Part shown: piece by piece, positions 14,671 through 22,479 of the stretch
Position numbering within the stretch: position 1 is the stretch's first letter
How the letters are laid out: every line of letters begins with the position of its first letter
Assembly: GCA_000154345.1 (NCBI GenBank)
Contig: DS480349.1
Location: forward strand, 372,001-436,000
Direction: 5' to 3'
DNA length: 64,000 bases
DNA from: [Clostridium] leptum DSM 753
GTDB taxonomy: Bacteria; Bacillota; Clostridia; Oscillospirales; Acutalibacteraceae
The notes under the pieces: generated by a model
Told to the model about the DNA's origin: nothing
Database searches by the model: none
The model's input: the letters and a program-made list of their open reading frames with translations, nothing else
Made by a program: the position numbers and the translations under genes

Positions 14671-15426
14671 ATGACCAGAATTATCATGAGCGGCTGTACT
14701 GGAAAAATGGGACGTGTCATTACTGCCGCTGTAAAAGAAAAAGCGGATTGTAAAATTGTGGCAGGAATCGATTTGAGGGTACCGGAGCAAAGCGAATATC
14801 CGGTGTTTTCCTCGCCGGAGGAGATGCAAATCGAAGCGGATGTGGTCATTGATTTTTCTAACCCTACCGCTCTCCCCTCTTTGCTCCGATATGCCGAAAA
14901 AAGCGGGATGCCCATGGTATTGTGCACTACCGGTTATTCAGAACTCCAGGTAGCTGAAATTAAGGAAATGTCCCAAAAGGTTCCAATTTTCTATTCTGGA
15001 AATATGTCTTTGGGAATTAATTTGCTGATTGAACTTTCTAAAAAGGCTGCTCAAGTCTTTGGGAATGCATTTGACGTGGAGATTGTAGAAAAGCACCATA
15101 ATCAAAAAATCGATGCTCCCAGCGGTACTGCTTTAATGATCGCCGATAGCATTTCGTCCGTTATGGAGGAATCTCCTAAATATGTTTATGACCGTCATTC
15201 CTTCCGGCACGCAAGAACAAAAAATGAAATTGGAATTCATTCTGTACGAGGCGGATCGATCGTAGGCGAGCACGAAGTGATTTTTGCGGGCCACGACGAG
15301 ATTCTTACAATTTCTCACTCCGCCCAATCTAAGGAAATTTTCGCCATGGGTGCATTGAACGCCGCTGTATTTCTGGCAAAGCAAAAGCCGGGATTATATG
15401 CAATGTCCGATATGCTTCGTGATTAA
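14671..15426 (+). CDS. dapB: 4-hydroxy-tetrahydrodipicolinate reductase
   Basis: The 251-residue protein has the nucleotide-binding motif SGCTGKMGRVI and the catalytic block EKHHNQKIDAPSGTA (the two His and the Lys of the family). It reduces the DapA product to tetrahydrodipicolinate with NAD(P)H. It continues the asd-dapA order with short spacing, and the ACT-domain gene follows after 15 bases. Confidence 0.97.
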   Translation: MTRIIMSGCTGKMGRVITAAVKEKADCKIVAGIDLRVPEQSEYPVFSSPEEMQIEADVVIDFSNPTALPSLLRYAEKSGMPMVLCTTGYSELQVAEIKEMSQKVPIFYSGNMSLGINLLIELSKKAAQVFGNAFDVEIVEKHHNQKIDAPSGTALMIADSISSVMEESPKYVYDRHSFRHARTKNEIGIHSVRGGSIVGEHEVIFAGHDEILTISHSAQSKEIFAMGALNAAVFLAKQKPGLYAMSDMLRD

Positions 15427-15441
15427 AAGGAGGCCGATCTT

Positions 15442-15906
15442 ATGAGCCAACGCGCAACTGTAACCACTACTGATGGAATCACCTTAATCACCATGCCTAA
15501 TGTACCTGCTGATATCGATTTTGTCGCGAAAATTTTTGAAAATATTGCTTCATTGGGAATTAATGTAGATATGATTTCTCTAACTCCTCCCCAGGGGGCG
15601 AATATCGATCTTTCCTTTACCATCAGCGACGATGACTTAGGAAAGCTTTTGGCCTATAATGCAGAACGGCGCAGCAAGGGCGAATCAAGCATACAGCCAG
15701 TGGTATCCAGCGGGAACTGTCAGATTTCTGTTTGCGACGAAGCTATGGAAACTACTCCTGGCATGGCTGCCAAGGTATTTCGAGCTGCCGCAAAGGCCAG
15801 CGCAGATATTCGGATCATTACTACTTCAGAGGTACAAATTACTCTATTAGTCACACAAGCAGATTTTGACGCTGTCTACGAAGAAATCAAGTCAACTTTG
15901 GCTTAA
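15442..15906 (+). CDS. Free-standing ACT-domain protein (aspartokinase regulatory-domain-like)
   Basis: The 154-residue protein consists of two tandem ACT-like units, about residues 10-75 (DGITLITMPNVPADIDFVA then INVDMISLTPPQG) and 80-150 (CQISVCDEAMETTPGMAAKV then DIRIITTSEVQITLLV). This is the arrangement at the C-terminus of aspartokinases, where they bind lysine or threonine. The catalytic kinase domain is absent, and no aspartokinase gene lies in the operon. Its place as last gene of a lysine-riboswitch operon suggests it senses an amino acid and acts on a partner enzyme. The partner is unknown. Confidence 0.85.
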   Translation: MSQRATVTTTDGITLITMPNVPADIDFVAKIFENIASLGINVDMISLTPPQGANIDLSFTISDDDLGKLLAYNAERRSKGESSIQPVVSSGNCQISVCDEAMETTPGMAAKVFRAAAKASADIRIITTSEVQITLLVTQADFDAVYEEIKSTLA

Positions 15907-16017
15907 CCCTCGTTTATTGACGGCTTTGTATATTAAGCTATCTGACTTTAGATTTCAATTTTATGCTCCATATTTTTATTTGACGCTTATTTAGGTAAAA
16001 ATTAAAATTACAAATAG

Positions 16018-16082
16018 AAAGCGCTTAAAAGGAACCGCGTATGTTTCCAGATGAAACATACGCGGTTCCTTTTAAGCGCTAT
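16018..16082. terminator. Long perfect hairpin between convergent genes
   Basis: A 28-bp perfect inverted repeat (16020-16047 with 16053-16080) and a 5-base loop. Inside it, GGAACCGCG and CGCGGTTCC are flanked by AAAA and TTTT, so it reads as a bidirectional terminator core with an extended stem. It separates the lysine operon (plus) from the cupin gene (minus). The arm length is well above what termination needs. Confidence 0.8.
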
Positions 16083-16117
16083 GAATTAAAAAAACATACA
16101 GCACCTTGTCTAATTCC

Positions 16118-16159
16118 CCGAAAGTCTTGTGAAGCCAAATGACTTTACGAGACTTTCGG
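16118..16159. terminator. Second hairpin before the cupin gene stop
   Basis: A 17-bp stem with G-U pairs (16118-16134 with 16143-16159, CCGAAAGTCT/AGACTTTCGG core) and an 8-base loop lies 45 bases past the cupin stop. No U-tract follows on either strand, so it may be an mRNA 3' end-protecting structure and not an intrinsic terminator. Confidence 0.45.
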
Positions 16160-16204
16160 AGCGGTTATTTGGGGATACTTTATTTCCAGGAAAAACTAAC
16201 AGTT

Positions 16205-17410
16205 TCAATCCGAGATCATGAGATCCGGATTTTCAGAAAAATGCTTCAAAATAACAATTGGGTCGCAATCAGAAGGATTGGTAAAGGTTACTCCCGCCTG
16301 GGCGGCTTCTGCCGATACAAAAAACTCATCATTTGTTAACTGGCCAAAACGAATCATCGCCGGTGATTCAATGTTCCAAACGCCGCATTTCCCATGCCCC
16401 TGGATAGTGATAAAGCCATAGGCGGCGCTGTCTCGAATCGTAACCGTAGCTCCTGGCAAAATCGTCAGGCGTTTTGCACAAACGGTAGGACATTTATAAC
16501 AGATCCATTCCTCTATGAAGCCTTCTTTCTCCATCTCCTCAATCGGACGCACCGGCTTCGGCGCCATAAAACGGTGCTTATGAAACTCTGGATCTACATT
16601 CTTTTCCCAGTCAATCACATCCACCAGATAATCAAAATTACCAATTTCTTCTTTCGGAGTATTTTTCCACAGCAAATCCTCCGTCACTGTATGGTGTCCA
16701 AACAGCACAGACTGATACATAGCATAAACATCTGACGCAAACTGAGGCTCATAAGTACAGAGGCTTCCCGGTGCGTGCAATACTCCAGGAGGAACATCCC
16801 AGCCGGTATCCAACGTCAGCTTATAAGACTTTGCCAAGCTTAAAAGCTCGTTATCTCCTTTGGTAAAGTTTTTCAGAGCCTCTTTGACCTCCTCTTTCGA
16901 TACATCCTCGTTAAGCCCGAAAAAGGTATAAGCAAACTCTCCGTTATGATTGTTCTGCTGTGCCGGGAAAAAATACATTTCCGGTTTTCCGGACTCCCCT
17001 ACTCTTGCGGCATGCTGATCACGGTGGTGAATGTGATGCGGTAACGGACCTAAATTGTCAAAAAACTTTGAAAACATCGGCCATCTGCCATATTTTTCCC
17101 AAAGCGCTTCACCAATCAGGTTTCCTTTTAAGGAGCTTACCGCATCCCTTAAAAGAACCTGCGTGCTGCCATCCGCCGACACAATGTAACTCAGCCCCTC
17201 ATCAGCTGGAGTACCAGGGCCGTTATCTGCAGGCGTTGTGGAAGCGAACCATCGTTCATCAATAGCTCCTCTCTCTGTGCCGTACACATATAAATCTCTG
17301 GGATCCAGCTTTAACCTTTGTCCCGGCCGGCAGAACGATCTGGGAACCCATGTTGGCTTTAAGCGAAAAATACCTTTTCCCTCTTGAAATAGCGTTTCAA
17401 AAACATTCAT
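16205..17410 (-). CDS. Cupin-fold protein, mannose-6-phosphate isomerase-like
   Basis: The 401-residue protein resembles the class I phosphomannose isomerase/cupin group. The metal-binding region reads LPHHIHHRDQHA, PPGVLHAPGSL supplies a further His, and the C-terminal beta-rich part (LTILPGATVTIRDSAAYGF) forms a second cupin-like barrel. It is longer than YdbB-like isomerases and diverges enough that sugar-phosphate isomerase activity is not assured. It is transcribed divergently from the carbohydrate island behind a strong promoter with a LacI-type palindrome, so it probably acts on the same substrate. Confidence 0.75.
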   Translation of the reverse strand: MNVFETLFQEGKGIFRLKPTWVPRSFCRPGQRLKLDPRDLYVYGTERGAIDERWFASTTPADNGPGTPADEGLSYIVSADGSTQVLLRDAVSSLKGNLIGEALWEKYGRWPMFSKFFDNLGPLPHHIHHRDQHAARVGESGKPEMYFFPAQQNNHNGEFAYTFFGLNEDVSKEEVKEALKNFTKGDNELLSLAKSYKLTLDTGWDVPPGVLHAPGSLCTYEPQFASDVYAMYQSVLFGHHTVTEDLLWKNTPKEEIGNFDYLVDVIDWEKNVDPEFHKHRFMAPKPVRPIEEMEKEGFIEEWICYKCPTVCAKRLTILPGATVTIRDSAAYGFITIQGHGKCGVWNIESPAMIRFGQLTNDEFFVSAEAAQAGVTFTNPSDCDPIVILKHFSENPDLMISD

Positions 17411-17531
17411 TACAGCTTCGACTCCTTCATCATGTTTTTGGACATAATTATTTTCTTCTGCTTATTTACAGCAAAAGGCTCTGGAGCACCTTAGAATGTG
17501 GTTGAAACAATTTCCGATGAAAGCAATGCTG

Positions 17532-17590
17532 TTCTAAAAACGTTTTTTTAGAATTGGATTTATTATACTCGCCCGTTTTGTAAAAGTCAA
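17532..17590 (-). promoter_or_regulatory. Cupin gene promoter with overlapping LacI-type operator
   Basis: Minus-strand TTGACT (17585-17590), 17-base spacer, TATAAT (17562-17567). Eight bases past the -10, at 17532-17553, lies a near-palindrome TTCTAAAAACG/TTTTTTTAGAA centred on CG, the form of LacI-family operators. A repressor there would cover the start site. The likely protein is the LacI regulator at 25029-26081. Confidence 0.7.
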
Positions 17591-17598
17591 CAGAATTT

Positions 17599-17629
17599 AA
17601 TATTAAATAAAATATTTTTATTTAATATT
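17599..17629. repeat. AT-only inverted repeat between divergent promoters
   Basis: A perfect 14-bp inverted repeat (17599-17612 with 17616-17629) with a 3-base loop, composed only of A and T. It is flanked by AAGTCAA (17584-17590) and TTGACTT (17628-17634), also inverted, so each end carries an outward -35-like hexamer. It may bend or open the DNA between the two arms of the island. Confidence 0.5.
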
Positions 17630-17661
17630 GACTTATTGTTCTAAGTATGGTGGAAATAAAA

Positions 17662-17686
17662 TATAATTATAAGAAACGTTTTTATA
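17662..17686 (+). promoter_or_regulatory. Plus-arm -10 element with second LacI-type operator
   Basis: TATAAT at 17662-17667 is followed by ATAAGAAACGTTTTTATA-like dyad 17669-17686 centred on CG at 17677-17678, close to the operator on the cupin promoter. The -35 is weak (TTCTAA at 17639-17644, 17-base spacer). Transcription from here would run through a terminator at 17803-17845 before reaching the first gene at 18008. Confidence 0.5.
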
Positions 17687-17802
17687 CAGAAGTTTTCTCA
17701 ACACTTTTATCTAAAATTTTTAAATAATATCATTCTAAATTAATTAGATCTATTTTTTCGTCAAAAACTGCATATTAAAACAATTTGTTTCGTGTATTTT
17801 TA

Positions 17803-17845
17803 TGCGATATTCTACAGATTTCCCGTAGAATATCGCATTTTTTTA
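17803..17845 (+). terminator. Strong terminator in the leader of the carbohydrate operon
   Basis: A 13-bp perfect stem TGCGATATTCTAC/GTAGAATATCGCA (17803-17815, 17825-17837), a 9-base loop and a run of seven T. It lies about 170 bases upstream of the Gfo/Idh/MocA gene and about 135 past the plus-arm -10 element, so it defines either a short independent transcript or an attenuator. The rest of 17411-18007 is AT-rich with no gene I can support. Confidence 0.8.
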
Positions 17846-18007
17846 TTCTCTTTATTTGTTTTATTTTTTTGTCTAACAAATCATAATTCCGCATACAGCC
17901 AATATATATGAAATAACCGGCTTCCTTTTCAGAAAATCGTTTCGTCACATTGGGATCCCTTTTAAGCTTTTTATAAAATGGATCGCTTTCAATTAAGGAG
18001 GACCTGT

Positions 18008-19117
18008 ATGAAAAGATACTCTGTTGTTCAAATTGGTTTAGGCGCCCGGGGAATAACTCATTTAAAAGGGTTTCAGAACCATCAGGCTCGAATCGAAATC
18101 GTCGGTATCTGCGATTTACAGCCGGAACGTGTGGAGGCTGTCGGGAACCAATTTCAAATCCCGCAAGAGCGTTGGTACCGCAGCGCGGTTGAAATGCTAG
18201 AGAAGCTGCAGCCTGATATACTCTCTTTCTGTACCTTGCCCGACACAAGACTGGAGTTGGTTCAGTTAGCCGCCCGTACAGGAGTAAAAGCAGTTTGTAT
18301 GGAAAAACCAATGGCGACCTCCTTATCCGAAGCAAAAGAAATGACGGAAATTTGCAAAGAGCATCATATCAAGGCAGTTGTATGCCATCAGCATAAATAT
18401 TTAAAGAATTTTCAGATCCTGGAAAAAATACTGAAAAGCGGAGAACTAGGTACAATTGAGCGGATCAACGCCGAATGTCAGCCTTGGCTCTCGCAGCTTG
18501 GCACTCATTATATGGACTATGCCATTTGGGCCAACAGCGGAATCGGACCTGTCAGCGTTGTCGGTCACGTTCATGGGAAGGGGCTGCTTTCCGACAGCCA
18601 TCCCTCCCCTGATTATTTCTTAGGGGAAGCGGTTATGGCAAATGGAGTCCGTTCCACCTTGCAATTCGGATATTTTTCCAAAAAATTTCACTCTCACGCT
18701 GAAGATTATCAGGCTAGCGTCTATCCGATTGATTTTTGGGAGGATGACCGCTTGACGGTTTACGGAAGCACAGGCTATGCATGGGCTGAATGCAGCGGAA
18801 GCTGGGGCGCTTTTACTGCCGCAACAAACGGATCTATCCTCAGCGGAAAAGAAAATGGATTCCGCGATGAACTAGAGCATCCCATAGGTCAGACAAAATA
18901 TACAGAAGATCTTATCCGCTGGCTCGATGACGATGCTCAAATCCATCCTTGCAATATCCAACAGGCCTTTGCGGGATATGAAGCACTGGAAGCAATGTGT
19001 ATCAGCGCGTTGGAGCACCGGCGTGTTGATCTTCCGATGAAACTGGAACTAGGAGGTGATATCAACGAACGGATGCGTCGGGAACTGCCAGAGGTCCTGC
19101 GCAAAAAGCTTCCCTAA
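18008..19117 (+). CDS. Gfo/Idh/MocA family NAD(P)-dependent sugar dehydrogenase
   Basis: The 369-residue protein has an N-terminal Rossmann fold (VVQIGLGARGITHLKG), the family motif VCMEKPMATS near residue 100, and a C-terminal alpha/beta domain with KAVVCHQHKYLKNF and QLGTHYMDYAIWA, the latter supplying the conserved His. Members oxidise sugar hydroxyls, often C3, or act as NAD-dependent glycosidases (GH109). AAGGAGGA precedes the ATG at 18008; the in-frame ATG at 17978 has no site. It is the first gene of the plus arm of the island. Confidence 0.9.
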   Translation: MKRYSVVQIGLGARGITHLKGFQNHQARIEIVGICDLQPERVEAVGNQFQIPQERWYRSAVEMLEKLQPDILSFCTLPDTRLELVQLAARTGVKAVCMEKPMATSLSEAKEMTEICKEHHIKAVVCHQHKYLKNFQILEKILKSGELGTIERINAECQPWLSQLGTHYMDYAIWANSGIGPVSVVGHVHGKGLLSDSHPSPDYFLGEAVMANGVRSTLQFGYFSKKFHSHAEDYQASVYPIDFWEDDRLTVYGSTGYAWAECSGSWGAFTAATNGSILSGKENGFRDELEHPIGQTKYTEDLIRWLDDDAQIHPCNIQQAFAGYEALEAMCISALEHRRVDLPMKLELGGDINERMRRELPEVLRKKLP

Positions 19118-19205
19118 GCGCAAGTGCCGCCGGGATAAGTAAAAATGGAATATCCGTCGGTGGTAAATCGGTCTTATCACCATTTATGGAAAGGAAGAGT
19201 TTGGG

Positions 19206-21323
19206 ATGACCTATAATTACCGCGATAAGCTTCGCCGTACTCTCATGGATATGCACATCGAAAACTGGAATCCGGAATTTATGTCCCAGTTTGACCCTGA
19301 AGCCTATTTTGAAAGCTTGAAAATCGCAAAGATTAACGCGCCAATGATTTATATTCAGTCCCATGTGGGCTTGTGCTATTGGCCTACCAAATCCGGAGAG
19401 ATGCATAGCGGATTGATTGGCAAGGAAGATGCTATGAAAAGGCTTTTCGACCTATGCCATGACGACGGTATGGCTGTCGTAGCCTATTACAGCATTATTT
19501 ATAACAACTGGGCCTATCATGAGCATCCGGAATGGCAGATGCGTGATCTGGAAGGAAGAGGTTCCAGGGCAACTGGTAAACGCTATGGCCTGTGCTGTCC
19601 CAACAATATGGAATACCGGGATTTCATTCGCACGCAAATGGCCGAATTCTGCGACTATTTTGATTTTGAAGGTATTTTCCTGGATATGACTTTCTGGCCC
19701 ATGGTCTGCTATTGTGACGAATGCCGCGCTCGCTGGGAAAAAGAGGTGGGCGGCCCTATGCCCAAGGTGATTGACTGGAAGGATGACCGTTGGAATCTTT
19801 TCCAGCGCAAGCGTCAGGAATGGATGGAAGATTTCGCCTTAGATATGACGGCGGAAATTAAAAAGCATAAGCCGGAATGTGCTGTAGAGCATCAGTATTC
19901 CAATGCTGTACATATGTGGAATCGAGGCGTGAACGAAAATATTGCAAAGGCCAGTGATTACGCAGGCGGTGATCTTTACGGCGGTATCGCTCAGCAATCC
20001 TTCGCCTGCAAATTATATTATAACTTAACCCAGATACAGCCTTTTGAGTATATGACCTCTCGGTGCTATCCCGCCCTGAGCGAGCATACCACGACCAAGT
20101 CTATGGACCAGCTCCGGGCCAGCATTTTGGTTACGGCATTGCATCACGGCGCAAGCCTAATGATCGACGCTATCGATCCTAAAGGGACCCATGACCGTAG
20201 GGTCTATGAGGCGATTGGCCAGGTTCACGGCGAGATGGAGCATTATGAAAAATATTTAACCCGAGGGGAAATGGCCTATGACGTTGGCGTCTATTTCAAT
20301 CTCAACGGTAAAATGGACGTGGAAAACAACGGCGTCAAAATCGGTTCCAAGGAGGAAACCGATGATACAATGCCTCATTTAGATGCCTCCATCGGCGCTG
20401 GAAAATCCTTACAGAGGCACCATATCCCCTATACGGTTCTGAATAACTGGAAGCTTGAGCTTTTAAAGGATACAAAGGTTGTGGTATTGGCGGATGCTCC
20501 AATGATTTCAGAAAAAGAGCGCGATGCTTTACGGAAGTATGTAAAGGACGGCGGCCGCCTATACATGAGCGGCCATTCCGCGCCAGAACTGGCTGAGGAA
20601 TTCTTTGGCGGTACCATTGAGGGCTTAACCCAAGAGGATATCACCTACATCTCTCCAGCGGAAGGCACCGACTGGATGCAGGGATATTTTACCAAGGATT
20701 ATCCGCTGGTCATGTTTGAACGTTCCTTTAAAATGAAAGGACAGAAAAACGGAGAGGTTTTAGGAACCCTGACCCTTCCCTATACGGTTCCGAACCCTTT
20801 GGGAATTTTCACCGATCTGTGCTCCTACGCCAGTGAGATCGTCACAAAGGATGATCCCAGATATCCTTTTGCGACAATTCACGCCAATCCTCCTGGAATC
20901 TTTACTGATTATCCTGCTGTTTTAAAAACTCAATATGGCAAGGGCACCGTAATCTGGTCCTGCGTTCCCTTTGAAAAGGCCGAGCGCTTCCAGCACAGCG
21001 ATATTTTCTCCGGACTGATCCGTTCCTTGCTTTCGGAAGAACCTGTATTTTCTTCCTCCACCGCTCCTGAGCCGGTAGAATTTGTAGTATTTGACGCGCC
21101 GGAATACAAAGAAAAATATATTGGCATGGTGAACCTTCAGGAGGATTTCCGTTTCCTTCCGGTGTATCATTTCGACGTGGAAATCAAATCTCCTGAAAAA
21201 CCGGTCAAGGTGCTAAAGTCCTATAATGACGAGCCGGTGGCTTTTACCTATGAAAACGGTAAAGTGAAAATTTCCATCGACCGTTTGGATTGCTTTGATA
21301 TGTATACTCTGTGCTATGCTTAA
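19206..21323 (+). CDS. Glycosidase-like protein with N-terminal TIM barrel and beta-galactosidase trimerisation-like domain
   Basis: The 705-residue protein starts with a barrel typical of the GHL6/GH29-like hypothetical glycosidases: HVGLCYWPTKSGEMH, AYYSIIYNNWAYHEHPEW, and DFEGIFLDMTFWP with Asp160 at the usual nucleophile position, followed by CYCDEC, a metal-site-like motif seen in GH42-type barrels. Residues about 400-480 (VVVLADAPMISEKERDALRK) resemble the GATase-like trimerisation domain of GH42 beta-galactosidases. No signal peptide is present, so it acts on imported substrate. The substrate is not evident. Confidence 0.75.
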   Translation: MTYNYRDKLRRTLMDMHIENWNPEFMSQFDPEAYFESLKIAKINAPMIYIQSHVGLCYWPTKSGEMHSGLIGKEDAMKRLFDLCHDDGMAVVAYYSIIYNNWAYHEHPEWQMRDLEGRGSRATGKRYGLCCPNNMEYRDFIRTQMAEFCDYFDFEGIFLDMTFWPMVCYCDECRARWEKEVGGPMPKVIDWKDDRWNLFQRKRQEWMEDFALDMTAEIKKHKPECAVEHQYSNAVHMWNRGVNENIAKASDYAGGDLYGGIAQQSFACKLYYNLTQIQPFEYMTSRCYPALSEHTTTKSMDQLRASILVTALHHGASLMIDAIDPKGTHDRRVYEAIGQVHGEMEHYEKYLTRGEMAYDVGVYFNLNGKMDVENNGVKIGSKEETDDTMPHLDASIGAGKSLQRHHIPYTVLNNWKLELLKDTKVVVLADAPMISEKERDALRKYVKDGGRLYMSGHSAPELAEEFFGGTIEGLTQEDITYISPAEGTDWMQGYFTKDYPLVMFERSFKMKGQKNGEVLGTLTLPYTVPNPLGIFTDLCSYASEIVTKDDPRYPFATIHANPPGIFTDYPAVLKTQYGKGTVIWSCVPFEKAERFQHSDIFSGLIRSLLSEEPVFSSSTAPEPVEFVVFDAPEYKEKYIGMVNLQEDFRFLPVYHFDVEIKSPEKPVKVLKSYNDEPVAFTYENGKVKISIDRLDCFDMYTLCYA

Positions 21324-21623
21324 CCATTCTTCTTTTGGAGAATTTTAAGTTTCCCCGATGCCGCTTGGATCTGCGCCGATTTCTATCGGCGCGGGTCCTC
21401 GGCTGGAAGCTCTGTATTTCTTCCTGCAGCACCGGGAAGGCCAGCTGCTTTCGGTTTTCCCACTGTTTCTTTTACCTTTTTACATTCAGAATGCGGAGGA
21501 TACATCCGATGAAAAACATTTGCCGCTTTTCCATTCAAATGTTTGGATAACCCGCACGATTGCTGTGGTTGTGATACATGGAATCCTCGGGGGAGAAATC
21601 ATAAAAAGGAGAAGGTGTCTGAA
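21324..21623 (+). other. 300-base gap between the glycosidase-like gene and the permease genes
   Basis: A perfect 8-bp stem GCGCCGAT/ATCGGCGC with TTCT loop lies at 21373-21392 without a U-tract. Short open frames cross the gap but lack ribosome binding sites and familiar composition. The hairpin may protect or separate the enzyme and transporter parts of one transcript. No promoter with both elements is visible. Confidence 0.4.
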
Positions 21624-22466
21624 ATGAATCAAACTCAAGTAGGAAAAAAAGGAATCGGTCGCTGGCTTCTATTTTTACTGCTAGTTCTTTTGCTCCTCAT
21701 TTCCTTTTACCCTATTTTATGGATGTTCCTGGGTTCTTTTAAAACCAACAACGAGATCTATCAAAATGCGCTGGCATTCCCCACTGGATTTGATTTTACC
21801 GTTTATCGGGATGCGTGGATCGCCGCTAATTTTTCTCAGGCGCTGATGAACAGCCTGATGATCACGGTGATCAGTGTTGTTTTAATTGTCCTGATTTCCA
21901 GTCTCGCCGCATTCGCGTTTGCGGTTATGGACTTTAAAGGGAAAAACGCTCTTTACCTTTTCATTTTGGCTGGACAAATTATCTCTGCCCAGATTATTTT
22001 GATTCCCCTATTCTCAATGTTTAAATCTATGCAGGTGCTGAATACCCAGTGGTCTGCGGTGATCGCCTATACCGCAGTGGGGATTCCACTTTCCATGCTT
22101 TTGCTCCGCAACAGCTTTCAAGAGGTTCCCAGGGATATCTATGAGTCCACCAAAATTGACGGCTGCAACAGCTTTCATTACTACCTAAGCTTTATGCTCC
22201 CACTGAGCAAGCCAGGGCTCGCCAGCGTTATCATTTACCAGGCGCTGTTTGCGTGGAATGAGTATATCTTCGCACTTACATTTTTAAGCGCCAACGATGT
22301 GAAAACCCTTCCCTTGACTTTAACGGTATTTGTTGGCAGATACGCTTCCGATTGGCCGAAAATTTTTGCGATTCTTTCCCTTTCGGTCATTCCGATTATT
22401 ATCCTTTATCTGTTCCTGCAAAAATATTTTATCCGCGGCTTAACTGCCGGCGCGGTAAAGGGTTGA
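21624..22466 (+). CDS. ABC sugar transporter permease, MalG type
   Basis: The 280-residue permease has six predicted helices and the cytoplasmic EAA loop YESTKIDGCNSFHYYLSFMLPLSKPG-type segment near residue 190 that docks with the ATPase. It is of the carbohydrate uptake CUT1 class. Met at 21624 is chosen: AAAAGGAGAAGG lies before it and the protein then starts with the usual short basic tail before helix 1. It precedes its MalF-type partner, the reverse of the common malF-malG order. Confidence 0.92.
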   Translation: MNQTQVGKKGIGRWLLFLLLVLLLLISFYPILWMFLGSFKTNNEIYQNALAFPTGFDFTVYRDAWIAANFSQALMNSLMITVISVVLIVLISSLAAFAFAVMDFKGKNALYLFILAGQIISAQIILIPLFSMFKSMQVLNTQWSAVIAYTAVGIPLSMLLLRNSFQEVPRDIYESTKIDGCNSFHYYLSFMLPLSKPGLASVIIYQALFAWNEYIFALTFLSANDVKTLPLTLTVFVGRYASDWPKIFAILSLSVIPIIILYLFLQKYFIRGLTAGAVKG

Positions 22467-22479
22467 GGAGGAGAATGTG

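Noticed and set aside
17775..18335. 186-codon minus-strand frame across the carbohydrate operon leader
   Set aside because: It covers the leader terminator and the start of the Gfo/Idh/MocA gene and has no recognisable motif.
21358..21627. 89-codon frame in the gap between the glycosidase-like gene and the permease
   Set aside because: No ribosome binding site, no motif, and it overlaps the permease start; composition looks like chance.
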